A DNA stretch of 31,255 nt. Source: Candidatus Thorarchaeota archaeon (GTDB lineage: Archaea; Asgardarchaeota; Thorarchaeia; Thorarchaeales; Thorarchaeaceae). Where the stretch lies: the NCBI GenBank assembly GCA_004524595.1, contig SDOA01000044.1, positions 1 through 31,255 of the forward strand, in the 5' to 3' direction. The number at the start of each line of letters is the position of its first letter. The first letter of the stretch is position 1. The position numbers and the translations under genes were made by a program. Positions 15,224 through 24,283 of the stretch are shown here, one piece after another. The notes under the pieces are model-generated. The model was not told the DNA's origin, did no database searches, and was given only the letters and a program-made list of their open reading frames with translations.

Positions 15224-16585
15224 TTGAAGCGAGAATATACTAGAATTTTACTAGATTGTGAAGAAACACCAAAAGACTATGTCAATATCTTACCCCATCT
15301 ACAGAATCCTCTTCCGCCACCACTTGATCCTGCAACTGACGAACCAGTCGATTCTGAAGCGTTGTTGACGTTGTTCCCAGCAGAATGTGTTAGACAGGAA
15401 CTATCGATGCAGAAATCGATACCAATCCCTTGGGAAGTACGTGAAATGTTGATGCGATCAGGAAGACCGACTCCTCTTCAGCGAGCTGTTGGTCTAGAAG
15501 AGGCATTGAAAACACCTTGCAGAATCTATTACAAACGCGAGGATGTTTCACCCACCGGTAGTCATAAGCTAAATACTGCTGCCGCTCAAGCCTTTTATGC
15601 CCAGAAGGAAGGTGTTGAACGTTTGGCTACTGAGACCGGCGCAGGTCAGTGGGGAAGTGCTGTTGCTTTAGCTTGTGCATATTTTAATCTCGAGGCTATG
15701 ATCTATATGGTTCGAATCAGCTACGAACAGAAGCAGTATCGTGGTATGTTGATGCGAACATATGGTTCCAATGTAGTCCCTAGTCCTTCCAGTATGACTG
15801 AATTCGGTCGAAGGATTAATCGAGAGCAACCAAATCATCCAGGTACGCTAGGTATTGCAATAAGTGAGGCGCTTGAAGATACTATCAATAATCCAAATAC
15901 TAAGTACACTCTTGGTTCTGTCTTAAATTTTGTACTACTACACCAGACTGTGATTGGGCAGGAGACAATTGCGCAACTTGATCGTATTGAAGAAACTCCT
16001 GACTATTTGATTGGCTGTGTAGGTGGAGGAAGTAATTTTGCAGGAATGACATATCCATTTCTTGCAAGTAATCGCTTCAAAGACGTGGAGTATATTGCAG
16101 TTGAGCCTACAGCCTGTCCATCCTTGACCAAAGGAGAATATCGATATGACTTTGGCGATACTGCAGGTCTTACACCTAAGCTTAAGATGTACACGCTTGG
16201 AGCTAACTTTACGCCACCAAGGATACATGCAGGTGGATTACGATATCACGGCGTAGCACCTTCTCTCAGTACTTTAGTTGAAAAAGGTAGTATCAAGCCC
16301 CGAGCCTACCATCAATTAGATGTCCTTGAAGCTGGGATCCTTTTTGCAAAAACAGAAGGCGTGGTTCCTGCACCTGAATCTGCCCATGCGATTAAGGCTG
16401 TCATTGACATCGCTCTGGAATCAAAGAAGCACAATGAATCACGAGCTATCGTCTTCAATTTATCAGGTCACGGTCATTTCGATATGGGTGCCTATGGTGC
16501 GTTTCTCGATGGAACATTGAACGGTGATGAAATTGTGGAACCCAAACTGGAACGATCTGAACTAATAGCAATACAAAAGGGATGA
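15224..16585 (+). CDS. trpB2: Tryptophan synthase beta chain, TrpB2 type
   Basis: PLP enzyme that condenses indole with serine to form tryptophan. The 453-residue length and the N-terminal extension with [10 protein letters not shown] are typical of the TrpB2 subgroup, which usually acts without a tightly bound TrpA. The PLP lysine is Lys115 in [11 protein letters not shown], the catalytic Glu is Glu137 in [12 protein letters not shown] (Trp after Gln instead of the TrpB1 His), and the phosphate loop is VGGGSNFAG (266-274). The start is TTG 15224 with AAGGAGA eight bases upstream; upstream leader ORFs overlap it. No trpA or other trp gene is in the window. The upstream hexamer array and the leader suggest tryptophan-responsive control. 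A hairpin terminator follows. Confidence 0.95.
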   Translation: MKREYTRILLDCEETPKDYVNILPHLQNPLPPPLDPATDEPVDSEALLTLFPAECVRQELSMQKSIPIPWEVREMLMRSGRPTPLQRAVGLEEALKTPCRIYYKREDVSPTGSHKLNTAAAQAFYAQKEGVERLATETGAGQWGSAVALACAYFNLEAMIYMVRISYEQKQYRGMLMRTYGSNVVPSPSSMTEFGRRINREQPNHPGTLGIAISEALEDTINNPNTKYTLGSVLNFVLLHQTVIGQETIAQLDRIEETPDYLIGCVGGGSNFAGMTYPFLASNRFKDVEYIAVEPTACPSLTKGEYRYDFGDTAGLTPKLKMYTLGANFTPPRIHAGGLRYHGVAPSLSTLVEKGSIKPRAYHQLDVLEAGILFAKTEGVVPAPESAHAIKAVIDIALESKKHNESRAIVFNLSGHGHFDMGAYGAFLDGTLNGDEIVEPKLERSELIAIQKG

Positions 16586-16590
16586 ACCAT

Positions 16591-16629
16591 AATACCGCTG
16601 TTCTTTCAGCGGTATTCATTTTATTTTTT
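16591..16629 (+). terminator. Hairpin terminator after trpB2
   Basis: A perfect 10-base-pair stem (AATACCGCTG, loop TTCTTT, CAGCGGTATT; 16591-16616) is followed by the T-rich stretch CATTTTATTTTTTA up to 16629. It lies six bases after the trpB2 stop and extends into the last codons of the convergent acdA gene, so it may end transcription from both sides. Confidence 0.8.
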
Positions 16630-18012
16630 AATGACTTTCAACATGTTGGACAATGCCTGAGCGGCTCTATGTGGTTCTGAAAAGAAAGGAATACCCTCTC
16701 GTTCTAAGATTTCAGAACCTGGCGGTCTCTTATTCTCAGGCGAACTTAACACACTCACAATCGGTTTCGGTGTTTTACGTGCAGCTTTGATTATCTCCTC
16801 AATTGGCATACCTCCACCAATCTCTTCTTGATAGTTTGGCGCAAAGACAATCATCAGTGCATCATAATTATCCTCATTCAAAATCAAATCGAATGTATTT
16901 GCAAATATCTTCGGTTGTGCCCACCCTTGTGCAAGTAGATCAATTGGATTACTGATCTCAATCTGAACGGGCATTTCAAGCATATCCTGGATTTTTTTGA
17001 TAGTCGCTTTAGAAGGCAAAGGCATAGCTACACCATTCATCTCAAGCGTCTGTGCTGCAATGAGAGCAATCCCAAGTGTGTGGGTAACAACAGCCACTCG
17101 TTTCCCTCGAGGTCTCTCTTTGCACACTGAGAAGCAGTATGCAGTATCAATCATTTCTGAAACCCCTCCGACCTCAATACCACCGCTTTGTCTAATTGCA
17201 CCAGAGTAGAGTTCTGCATTTCCTGCAAGACTACCTGTGTGACTTAGCGCAGCATTACGTGATGCAGGTGTCTTTCCAACCTTGAAGACAATGACTGGTT
17301 TTTCCTTGGTTGTTAACTTCATCTCACTTGCCATTTCTCTACCGTACTCAGTTCCCTCGACAAATAGACAGATTATTTCTGTATCAACATCATTCCTAAG
17401 ATACTGCAACATATCGTGAAAATCAATGTTCACTCTGTTTCCTACACTAGCAAACTTTGATACACCAACACATCTGTCAGATGCTTGGTATAACATCGAT
17501 CCTGTCACACCCCCACTCTGACTGACCATAGCAACTGGACCAACCTTGAGTGGAAGTGGATGTGGAAAGAAGGTTGCATTAAGTTTGATACTTGGATTCC
17601 CAGCACCTAAGCAGTTTGGGCCTATCACAGCTATATGCGCTTTATCAACAATATCCTTCAGTTGTCTTTGGTGTTCCAGCCCAATTCCCCCTAATTCCTT
17701 GAAACCCGCAGAAAAGATTATTGCTCCTCCTATATTGGCTTTTGCACAATCATTAACTGCAGGAAGAACTTGCAGAGGTCCGACAGCTATCATTGCTAAA
17801 TCTACAGTATTATCAATTTCACTAACACTAGCATAGCATGTCCTGTTGCCTACTTTTTTAAGTCTTGGATTAACTGGGTAGACATCTCCATTGAATCCAT
17901 TCAAAGCGAGTAATGCAAGTGATCCAAGCTTCTGAGGTTTATCTGACGCACCTATTACTGCAATGGATTCTGGTCTAAACAACCTGTCCAATGAATGATT
18001 TTTCCAGGACAT
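16621..18012 (-). CDS. acdA: ADP-forming acyl-CoA/acetyl-CoA synthetase, alpha subunit
   Basis: Alpha subunit of the NDP-forming acyl-CoA synthetase that makes ATP from acyl-CoA. The 463-residue protein has an N-terminal CoA-binding Rossmann domain (PESIAVIGASDKPQKLG, about residues 14-31), the succinyl-CoA-ligase-like middle domain with GPNCLGAGNP and SQSGGVTGSM, and the phospho-histidine His258 in AALSHTGSLAG, matching His257 of the Pyrococcus enzyme. The length ends before any ATP-grasp domain, so a separate beta subunit is needed; none is in the window. The ATG at 18012 has GGTGA nine bases upstream; the in-frame TTG at 18018 is too close to it. It lies 13 bases after the 2-phosphoglycerate-kinase-like gene, probably in one operon. 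Confidence 0.92.
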   Translation of the reverse strand: MSWKNHSLDRLFRPESIAVIGASDKPQKLGSLALLALNGFNGDVYPVNPRLKKVGNRTCYASVSEIDNTVDLAMIAVGPLQVLPAVNDCAKANIGGAIIFSAGFKELGGIGLEHQRQLKDIVDKAHIAVIGPNCLGAGNPSIKLNATFFPHPLPLKVGPVAMVSQSGGVTGSMLYQASDRCVGVSKFASVGNRVNIDFHDMLQYLRNDVDTEIICLFVEGTEYGREMASEMKLTTKEKPVIVFKVGKTPASRNAALSHTGSLAGNAELYSGAIRQSGGIEVGGVSEMIDTAYCFSVCKERPRGKRVAVVTHTLGIALIAAQTLEMNGVAMPLPSKATIKKIQDMLEMPVQIEISNPIDLLAQGWAQPKIFANTFDLILNEDNYDALMIVFAPNYQEEIGGGMPIEEIIKAARKTPKPIVSVLSSPENKRPPGSEILEREGIPFFSEPHRAAQALSNMLKVIKK

Positions 18013-18025
18013 ATTCAAATCTCAC

Positions 18026-18922
18026 CTATATGTATGATGAAATCAGTTGGTTCATCTTCTTCACAATCAATCGATAGATCTCCTGTTGAGCTTGTTCATA
18101 ATCATCCAGATTGATAATTGCCACATCATTTTTCACAGCGAGACTTACTAAATGCTCTTGGATCATGCGTGCTGAAATAAACTCCTCTCTCCTTACGTTT
18201 TCATCAGTTGAGACTGATTTGAGCTTTCCAATAGTACTCTTACTTGCAAACATCCCTTCGTGCATGCTTTCATTTGGGTTAATTAGAATCTCAAGAACTC
18301 CTTTACTGATATCATTCATAGATCCTGGTTGAATGTGCACGCCTTCGATAACAGCAATAGTTCCTTCTAATATTATTCTCTTCACCATTTCGATGATTGG
18401 TAATGATACAAGTTCACTCTGAGCATTGTATCCTCTAATCATCGGTCTAAGATCACTTTCGCCAACCTGTCGATACTTGAATGCTTGATATGTGTGGCAA
18501 TGGAGTTCTGGGCATTCTTCTTTTGGGTACATATTTCGAAGAATTAGACGTATTGTATCTGTGCTGATGAATCGTGTCGAAGCAATAGTATGTAATATGT
18601 CTAAGGCAATCATTGATTTGCCTGTTGCAGATGCACCCTCTACTACAACAATTATCGGAGGGATATCTTCTTTTAAACTTCGTAGATTTTCGAATGCATT
18701 GACTGTATTGAATGAATTGATTATTTCTGGTCTCTCTGTCTGCAGTCTTTTGTCGATATAAGAAACAAGTTCTTGTTCACTCCATATCTTTGATTGATTC
18801 TCATCTGATAGTTCTGATATCATTGACTCTATCTTCGCACCATCGACTCCGCACAATCTGAGACGACCTCTCATGATAGATAGAGGATATGGAATTGAAA
18901 AATTTTGGAAATCTATCTTCAT
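18026..18922 (-). CDS. 2-phosphoglycerate kinase family protein (ATP-cone plus P-loop kinase)
   Basis: P-loop kinase of 298 residues. Residues about 8-85 resemble an ATP-cone module (IPYPLSIMRGRLRLCGVD and following). The kinase part has the Walker A loop EGASATGKSMIA (about 96-107), then FISTDTIRLILRNM and ELHCHTYQAFKYR, and the strand AVIEGVHIQPGSM. This order matches the archaeal 2-phosphoglycerate kinase family, which makes 2,3-bisphosphoglycerate on the way to cyclic 2,3-diphosphoglycerate. The substrate has not been shown for most members. ATG 18922 follows AAGGTG by eight bases; GTG 18925 is also in frame. It lies between the OB-fold gene and acdA, all on the minus strand with short gaps (40 and 13 bases). 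No cyclic-2,3-DPG synthetase is seen. Confidence 0.8.
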   Translation of the reverse strand: MKIDFQNFSIPYPLSIMRGRLRLCGVDGAKIESMISELSDENQSKIWSEQELVSYIDKRLQTERPEIINSFNTVNAFENLRSLKEDIPPIIVVVEGASATGKSMIALDILHTIASTRFISTDTIRLILRNMYPKEECPELHCHTYQAFKYRQVGESDLRPMIRGYNAQSELVSLPIIEMVKRIILEGTIAVIEGVHIQPGSMNDISKGVLEILINPNESMHEGMFASKSTIGKLKSVSTDENVRREEFISARMIQEHLVSLAVKNDVAIINLDDYEQAQQEIYRLIVKKMNQLISSYI

Positions 18923-18962
18923 CACAATGACACCTTAATGCATGTGTCATATGTGAACGGAC

Positions 18963-19487
18963 TCAAAAGGACTTTCGTCCACAGAATTTTCGTATCTCTC
19001 TTCCTGCTGTGCCATCAAATGATCGACCACTCATGGTACGGCTTCTTGATTTTCGTTTTGGTCTTCCTATGAACGGCTTACTCATATTCACTTCTTCATT
19101 GACATAATCAATGGTAGTTTCAGATAGTCTAATCTCTCCATTCCGTCCTTTTGACAAAGTCATAGACTCATCATAGAGATTGATTTTGCCATTCATTAGT
19201 ATATACGTATGGTATCGCTTTATTGAATCAATATCGTCATTCCAAAGAACCAGTATAATTTTGCCAGTAGAATCTCCTATAATGCTTTCAACCAATTCAA
19301 TCTCTCTTCCTGTGGTCTTTGAGAAAACTTGACGGGTTTCTCCAATTTCTAAGACTTTGAATCGAAGATTGATGTTCCTTGAATCTGGAGATAATTCTGA
19401 TATGTAACTCCAAACAATCATTGTGTTATCAGCCTTTGTCACAATTATCTCACATAGAGTGGTATTCTTAGCAGCCCTAAAGAACAC
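18963..19487 (-). CDS. OB-fold single-stranded nucleic-acid-binding protein (RPA/SOSS-B-like)
   Basis: Protein of up to 174 residues with one OB fold at about residues 28-115: ISELSPDSRNINLRFKVLEI, then GREIELVESIIGDSTGKIIL and LWNDDIDSIKRYHTY. This is the strand pattern of small archaeal SSB/SOSS-B proteins. The C-terminal 40 residues are basic and rich in Arg, Ser and Gly (RPKRKSRSR), a likely nucleic-acid-binding or interaction tail instead of the acidic tail of bacterial SSB. The start is uncertain: GTG 19487, GTG 19442 and ATG 19421 are in frame and none has an ideal ribosome binding site. The family length favours one of the two later starts. It is probably the first gene of the operon with the kinase-like gene and acdA. 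Confidence 0.8.
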   Translation of the reverse strand: MFFRAAKNTTLCEIIVTKADNTMIVWSYISELSPDSRNINLRFKVLEIGETRQVFSKTTGREIELVESIIGDSTGKIILVLWNDDIDSIKRYHTYILMNGKINLYDESMTLSKGRNGEIRLSETTIDYVNEEVNMSKPFIGRPKRKSRSRTMSGRSFDGTAGREIRKFCGRKSF

Positions 19488-19570
19488 CTCTCTATTATGT
19501 AGAATAAATCACACTATTGATAAGGTGAGATTACTTGATATAGCGTTGATATCTTTGCGAGGAACTTTAG

Positions 19571-19978
19571 GTGACACTGCGAATCTTAATTGTTGATGAT
19601 GAGTCCGCAATTCATGAAGTCTTGGATGCATATTTGAACAAGTATCTAGATGATTATGAAATCCTATCAGCAAAGAATGGTACTGATGCTTTGAACAAAG
19701 CCCAAGAATGTATCAATCAAGGGAGACCTCCAGATTTTGTTCTTATGGACCTGAAGATGCCTGAAATGAATGGTTTTGAATGCACGAAGAAACTGAGTGC
19801 ATTGGGAGTTCGTAATATTCATCTTTTAACAGCTTATTTTGATAACGACTCATTAAAACAAGCAGCTGATGTCGGAGCGAAGGGCGTTTTAAAAAAGAGT
19901 GAGGGATTTGCTGCTATCGCTAGAAAGGTTGCAGATATGGTCAAAGGAATACGTGAACCTACATCAAGTATTTCTTAG
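19571..19978 (+). CDS. Stand-alone CheY-like response regulator receiver domain
   Basis: Single receiver domain of 135 residues with no output domain. The acidic pair is Asp9-Asp10 in LIVDDES, the phospho-acceptor is Asp60 in FVLMDLKMPEMNG, the conserved Ser/Thr is Thr87 in HLLTAYF, and the Lys is Lys108 in GVLKKSEG. The start is GTG 19571, with GAGGAA seven bases upstream. The domain could receive phosphate from the histidine kinase at 12798-14768, but that gene is about 5 kb away on the other strand, so the pairing is only a guess. The next gene on the same strand, 74 bases on, is a large membrane protein. They may share a transcript ending at 21720. Confidence 0.93.
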   Translation: MTLRILIVDDESAIHEVLDAYLNKYLDDYEILSAKNGTDALNKAQECINQGRPPDFVLMDLKMPEMNGFECTKKLSALGVRNIHLLTAYFDNDSLKQAADVGAKGVLKKSEGFAAIARKVADMVKGIREPTSSIS

Positions 19979-20052
19979 AATAGAGCTACAAAACCCTTTT
20001 CAACTGAGACTCTCAAGAAATGTATCCATGCTCTTAAGCTGGAGTTGAGAAA

Positions 20053-21684
20053 ATGATGCGTTGCACACAATCAAAGATGCTGCTTCTTGGAGTAACTGCA
20101 TTTTTTATGTTATTGATTATTAGTAGCTATAGTACTACAACGACGACTGCACAGATACCATTGTCTGATGCTGAATTTGTGCACGATGATAATCTTTGGG
20201 TCTATGCTAGTCTTGATGGCACCAATATGAAGACTTCTGGGGTTGATGACCCTCTTAAGATTAATATGGAGGCACCGATGGAACTCTACCTTCAAATTAA
20301 CACCACAAGTACACAAAATCTGAACATGAGTGGCAAAATAACATTCTTCTATCAAGGTATTGCGATTTTTCCGATTCAAATTGTTGATCAAGTCACGAAT
20401 TCAACATGGGTCACAGTATATCATCATACATCGCCTCCGCCTGTGCTTGCAAATATTGACCTCGCTTCAGCACTAACTTATGGTCCTGTAAAAATAGCAA
20501 CAGGTATCTTCGAAGCATCGATTGAATTCAATTACTACCTGGAAAGTGATCCTTTAACCCTCCATACAATATCAAACAAATTCTATTTTAGTATTGAAGC
20601 AACGCCCTTAGAAGTCATTACCTCTGTTGCAGGAATATCAGCTTCGGTTGCAACTGTTGGTGCAGCTGTCGGTGTAGGCAGGGGCTTCATGAGTTTATTT
20701 GAGGGTTTAAAGACAGCCTATAAATTACGAGGAATTCATAAGAAAGCATCAGAGCTTCGGTCCCTTCCCAATATGACCGTGATAGGAGCACTTCCACTTC
20801 TCTTCTCTATGCTTGCTGGGATGACTAAGATGGGCAAGAAAAAGAAGGAGGATCAGACAAAAGAAGAGGCTAAAGAGGAGAGCAAAGTTAGTGAGTACAT
20901 TGTCCGTCAAAGACTGCGCGAAGTCGCTCCTGATGCTTGGCCCAAAGACAAATGTCCAAAATGCGCACGTCAGTGGAACACAAAGATCAACATGTGCAAA
21001 AAATGTAACCTCTCCGAAGAAGATGCTCGTATTGAATATGCAGACTTGTTAGCTTCTAAGGTTCCTAAAGCATTGAAAGTTATGGGTAAAAAGAAATCTT
21101 CAGACATTCGTACAATTGCTAAGAAGACAAAATCAACAGACTACAATGCTGGAGTTATCGCGGCTGCTATGGTTGATACGAATGTGACTGAGATTGTGAA
21201 AGTCGGAACTCCTTTCAGAAGTTTTGTCTTGAATATAGCTGGACTTGCTTTTCTTGTGATAACATGGCAACAACTCCTTGGAGATAGTGCAAGTACTTTC
21301 CAGACCACTATTACAGTTATTGGAGCTGCAATGTCACTCGCTGTCATAATCGCTCTCTATGTTAGTCGAAGGACTCAGATACAGAAGTTCCAAGCAGATA
21401 TGGAAGAAGGAAAGAAATGGATGCCTACAGAAGTGGAAGCTGCTGCTGAAACTGCTGCTGAAACTGCTGCAGAAGCCACGAAGGAAAAAGGTGAATCTGA
21501 AAAACTTGAATCACCAGAAGAAGTATCTGAAACAGAGTCAGAAACCGCAGAAAGCACTCAAGACACAATCTCTGAATTAGAATCTGAAGAGAGTGTTGAG
21601 TCAGATGTAATTGAAGATGAAGTTGAGAATTCTAAAGAAGATGAAGCTTTAGAGGAGTCTTCAGAAGAAGAAGAAGATGATTAG
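20053..21684 (+). CDS. Membrane protein with exported N-terminal domain, zinc ribbon and acidic tail
   Basis: Protein of 543 residues; I do not recognise a named family. In order: signal or anchor helix (about 9-30); a beta-rich, probably extracellular domain (35-182); hydrophobic segments at about 188-210 and 242-257; a Lys/Glu-rich linker; a zinc ribbon with Cys301, Cys304, Cys315 and Cys318 (CPKCARQW and MCKKC); two more hydrophobic segments at about 391-408 and 418-437; and a strongly acidic tail (460-543) that starts with an AAET repeat and ends EEEEDD. The ATG at 20053 (another at 20056) follows GGAG by eight bases. The receiver-domain gene upstream and the terminator just downstream frame it as a short operon. 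Function is unknown. Confidence 0.8.
   Translation: MMRCTQSKMLLLGVTAFFMLLIISSYSTTTTTAQIPLSDAEFVHDDNLWVYASLDGTNMKTSGVDDPLKINMEAPMELYLQINTTSTQNLNMSGKITFFYQGIAIFPIQIVDQVTNSTWVTVYHHTSPPPVLANIDLASALTYGPVKIATGIFEASIEFNYYLESDPLTLHTISNKFYFSIEATPLEVITSVAGISASVATVGAAVGVGRGFMSLFEGLKTAYKLRGIHKKASELRSLPNMTVIGALPLLFSMLAGMTKMGKKKKEDQTKEEAKEESKVSEYIVRQRLREVAPDAWPKDKCPKCARQWNTKINMCKKCNLSEEDARIEYADLLASKVPKALKVMGKKKSSDIRTIAKKTKSTDYNAGVIAAAMVDTNVTEIVKVGTPFRSFVLNIAGLAFLVITWQQLLGDSASTFQTTITVIGAAMSLAVIIALYVSRRTQIQKFQADMEEGKKWMPTEVEAAAETAAETAAEATKEKGESEKLESPEEVSETESETAESTQDTISELESEESVESDVIEDEVENSKEDEALEESSEEEEDD
21442..21477 (+). repeat. Short 12-base tandem repeat inside the acidic-tail coding region
   Basis: Two exact copies of GCTGCTGAAACT (21442-21453 and 21454-21465) and one diverged copy (21466-21477) encode the repeated Ala-Ala-Glu-Thr of the membrane protein tail. 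Such in-frame repeats can change length by slippage without breaking the frame. Confidence 0.7.
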
Positions 21685-21686
21685 AG

Positions 21687-21720
21687 TGGGGTAACGTGGT
21701 CATCCACGCCCCATTTTTTT
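21687..21720 (+). terminator. Hairpin and T7 terminator after the membrane protein gene
   Basis: TGGGG (21687-21691) and CGTGG (21695-21699) pair with CCACG (21704-21708) and CCCCA (21709-21713), leaving a TAA bulge and a TCAT loop. Seven T follow (21714-21720). It starts three bases after the stop codon and is the strongest terminator in the window. Confidence 0.85.
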
Positions 21721-21823
21721 AATTACCGACTCTGCCATAGAGTAATCAATATGTTATTTCCAAAGGTTCAAGTCATATTAGGGTCCGAGAAAACTTGCCA
21801 ATTAAGTATAGAAGGAGCTACTC

Positions 21824-23185
21824 ATGGTCGAACATATAGCAATAATTGGCTGTGGAGCTGCTGGAGCAACTGCAGCAATGCAAGCCAGAAAATTAAACCG
21901 TCAGGTGGAAATCTCAATCTATAATTCGGAACAATATTCACAATACTCACGATGCGGACTGCCATATACAATCTCTGGCAAAGTGGGAGCATTTGATGAC
22001 CTTGTATTAATGCCTCCTGATAATTGGGCTGGTCTCAATATTCAAGCAAGACTCAGTACAACGGTGATAGATATTGATCACAGCTCCCGAAAGCTCACAT
22101 ATGCAGGTGTAGAGGGTGAAGCAGTTCAAGAGTATGATGCTCTAATTTTTGCTACTGGTGCAATAAATGCTGATCCACCGATAAAAGGTCTCGACAAAAA
22201 AAGGGTCTATGGTCTACGTACACTTGATGATGCAAAAATATTAGCTGAGGAAGCAAATAAAGCAGAGCGAGCTGTCATCATAGGGGGAGGTCTCGTTGGG
22301 ATGGAAACAGCAGAAGCCTTTCATGAACGAGGTCTCGAAGTCACTATTGTGGAGTTCCTTCCTCATATTCTTCTTGCAATGGTCGATTCAGATATGGCTG
22401 AGATAATTGAAGAGCATTGTAGAGAACATGGACTTAAGATTCTGAATAATACTGCTGCGCAAGAGATAACAGGAACTGACTCGGTAAAAGGAGTTATAAT
22501 TAAGGACCGAGCGAATGGTGAACTTACTGAGATTCCTGCTGATTTTGTTGTGGTTGCTACAGGTGTCCGCCCCGTGACAGATTTAGCTGAGAAAATTGGA
22601 GTCGAGATTGGAATAACTCGGGGGATTAAGACTGACAATAAAATGATGACCAATTTATCAAATGTCTATGCCGTTGGTGATTGCGCTGAAAACTTTGAAT
22701 TCATAACGGGAAATCCAATGGCTGGCGGACTTGGAACTGTTGCTGTGCGTCAGGCAAGAGTAGCAGGTATCAATGCTGCTGGTGGCGATGTTGTTTTTCC
22801 TGGTATTGTTGGTGCTAAAGTAACGAAATTGTTCGGTCTTGAAATTGCTAGTACTGGTCTTACTGATGACTTGGCAAAGAGATACGAGATTGATGTGGTC
22901 AAAGGTTCTATGAAAGGAAGCACAAAACCTCCTTACTATATTGGTGGGAAAGAGCTCAAATTGAAGACTTATTTCAATAAGAAAACTGGGAAACTTGTCG
23001 GTGGCCAATTAGTTGGTCTTGAGGATGCGGCAATGCGCTTGAATGTTATTACTCTTGGAATTCAACAGAACATCGACGCACGAGAATTATTTGACTTTGA
23101 AAATTGTTATGCACCTGCGATATGTGATACATGGGATCCTTTAGTGCAGTCAGCTGATGCGGCACGGAAACGATTGAAGATTTAG
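21824..23185 (+). CDS. FAD/NAD(P)-dependent oxidoreductase, CoA-disulfide reductase / NADH oxidase family
   Basis: Flavoprotein of 453 residues in the pyridine nucleotide-disulfide oxidoreductase class. It has the FAD Rossmann motif IIGCGAAGATAA (7-18), the redox-active single cysteine Cys44 in SRCGLPYTI, the NAD(P)H-binding motif VIIGGGLVGMETAEAF, the second FAD motif VYAVGDCAE, and a C-terminal dimerisation domain (about 325-453). A single Cys in CGLPY is typical of CoA-disulfide reductases and related NADH oxidases or polysulfide reductases; the exact substrate cannot be told. ATG 21824 follows GAAGGAG. It stands alone between the upstream terminator and the convergent macro-domain gene, whose stop lies four bases beyond its own. 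Confidence 0.9.
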   Translation: MVEHIAIIGCGAAGATAAMQARKLNRQVEISIYNSEQYSQYSRCGLPYTISGKVGAFDDLVLMPPDNWAGLNIQARLSTTVIDIDHSSRKLTYAGVEGEAVQEYDALIFATGAINADPPIKGLDKKRVYGLRTLDDAKILAEEANKAERAVIIGGGLVGMETAEAFHERGLEVTIVEFLPHILLAMVDSDMAEIIEEHCREHGLKILNNTAAQEITGTDSVKGVIIKDRANGELTEIPADFVVVATGVRPVTDLAEKIGVEIGITRGIKTDNKMMTNLSNVYAVGDCAENFEFITGNPMAGGLGTVAVRQARVAGINAAGGDVVFPGIVGAKVTKLFGLEIASTGLTDDLAKRYEIDVVKGSMKGSTKPPYYIGGKELKLKTYFNKKTGKLVGGQLVGLEDAAMRLNVITLGIQQNIDARELFDFENCYAPAICDTWDPLVQSADAARKRLKI

Positions 23186-23188
23186 ATA

Positions 23189-23683
23189 TTATCTCTGTCT
23201 AACTAATATCAAATTGTCTAGAGCAAACTGGAATGAGCTCATCTGAATGGGTGAGCTCACAACTATTACCACCTTACGAATTGTTGTCTCTCCATTCGAA
23301 TGTTCCTTAATTGCCTGTACAATCTCTTCAGCGATTTCCCAACTAGGTATTCTAGAGACTTCAAGTCCCATTGTAAAAAGACCAATTTTACTAGCATCCA
23401 TCTCCTCTGCCGATTGCAAGGCATTTTTTGTTGCTTGATATAAGACCTCTCTTCTATCTGGATCTTCTATCGCCACTGCTGGCCATTGGAGAACAATATC
23501 TGCACTGCTTGCTTCCTTGATTGTAATGCCAAATCCTCCAACTGTCCCACCAGCTCCAATGACACCTGATGGTGAGAGACCTAGAGGTATGTCCTGTGCT
23601 TTTACTACCAAATCTAAGTTTGAGTCGTCAAATTTTCCCATTATTACTTGGACTTCGATATTTCCAAGGTCTCGATGTACCAA
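23189..23683 (-). CDS. Diverged macro-domain-like protein
   Basis: A 164-residue protein that aligns by pattern with its upstream neighbour (23689-24216): GKFDDSNLDLVV corresponds to GDITDLAVDAIA, GVIGAGGTVGGFG to the GTGVAGAI loop, and the TKNALQSA and IGLFTMGLEV segments to VQNALSIA and VAFPLIGAGV. It lacks the NAAN motif and the usual ligand-binding GxGV loop, so ADP-ribose binding or hydrolysis may be lost or changed. The start is TTG 23683, eight bases after GGAG, which lies in the last codons of the upstream macro gene; the genes are five bases apart and surely co-transcribed. Macro-like descent is inferred by eye and should be tested by a profile or structure search. Confidence 0.6.
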   Translation of the reverse strand: MVHRDLGNIEVQVIMGKFDDSNLDLVVKAQDIPLGLSPSGVIGAGGTVGGFGITIKEASSADIVLQWPAVAIEDPDRREVLYQATKNALQSAEEMDASKIGLFTMGLEVSRIPSWEIAEEIVQAIKEHSNGETTIRKVVIVVSSPIQMSSFQFALDNLILVRQR

Positions 23684-23688
23684 CTTGT

Positions 23689-24216
23689 TTACTCCTTTAG
23701 TTCATCAAATGCTCTACAGAAGCAATCACATGCATATTTGCTTAGACCAACGAGAGTTATTTCTCTTACTGACCGAGGAAACTGTGAGTAATGATGAATT
23801 CCTGAAACAATAGCTTTTGCTGATTCTTGTTCTGAGAGACCTCCTACACCAGCTCCAATCAAAGGAAATGCTACTGAGGAAAGATTATGATCTGAAGCAA
23901 TACTTAGTGCATTCTGAACTGAAGAGAGAACTTTCCAATATGTTGCTTTTCCTCCTGGTGGCATTCCTGCGCAATGAAGTACATATCTTGCTGGCAATTT
24001 TCCTCCTGTTGTCAATATAGTTTCACCGGGCCGAATTGGTCCAAGAGTTAACGCTTCGTCTTCTATCTCTTGTCCGCCTTTCGATTTTATTGCCCCTGCA
24101 ACTCCCGTTCCCATCCAAAGGTCGGAATTGGCAGCATTTGCTATTGCATCAACAGCGAGATCAGTGATATCCCCCATGTAAAGATCAATTGAAATATCGC
24201 CTAATTTTTTCTCCAT
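23689..24216 (-). CDS. Macro domain protein (ADP-ribose binding / hydrolase)
   Basis: Single macro domain of 175 residues. Signatures are GDITDLAVDAIANAANSDL (about 14-32), GTGVAGAIKSKGG (35-47), the strand ARYVLHCAGM, and VAFPLIGAGVGGLSE (about 123-137), which is the second ligand loop. Asn in NAAN and the Gly-rich loops are kept, so binding of ADP-ribose or a related nucleotide is likely; hydrolysis of ADP-ribosylated protein or of O-acetyl-ADP-ribose is possible. The ATG at 24216 is preceded by GGAGG six bases upstream, so the longer open frame to 24348 is not used. It is divergent from the NUDIX gene at 24284 and followed directly by the diverged macro gene. Confidence 0.92.
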   Translation of the reverse strand: MEKKLGDISIDLYMGDITDLAVDAIANAANSDLWMGTGVAGAIKSKGGQEIEDEALTLGPIRPGETILTTGGKLPARYVLHCAGMPPGGKATYWKVLSSVQNALSIASDHNLSSVAFPLIGAGVGGLSEQESAKAIVSGIHHYSQFPRSVREITLVGLSKYACDCFCRAFDELKE

Positions 24217-24283
24217 CCAGTCGCCTCCATTACTGTTTAAGATATAGCTCATTTTCGTAAAAGTTTGTCGTCCACAACCCTTT

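Noticed and set aside
15018..15227. A 69-codon frame (GTG start) spanning the trpB2 leader and overlapping the trpB2 start
   Set aside because: Its product has no family-like pattern, it has no ribosome binding site of its own, and it overlaps the better-supported 17-codon ORF. It may be translated by chance or as part of leader control, but I do not call it a gene.
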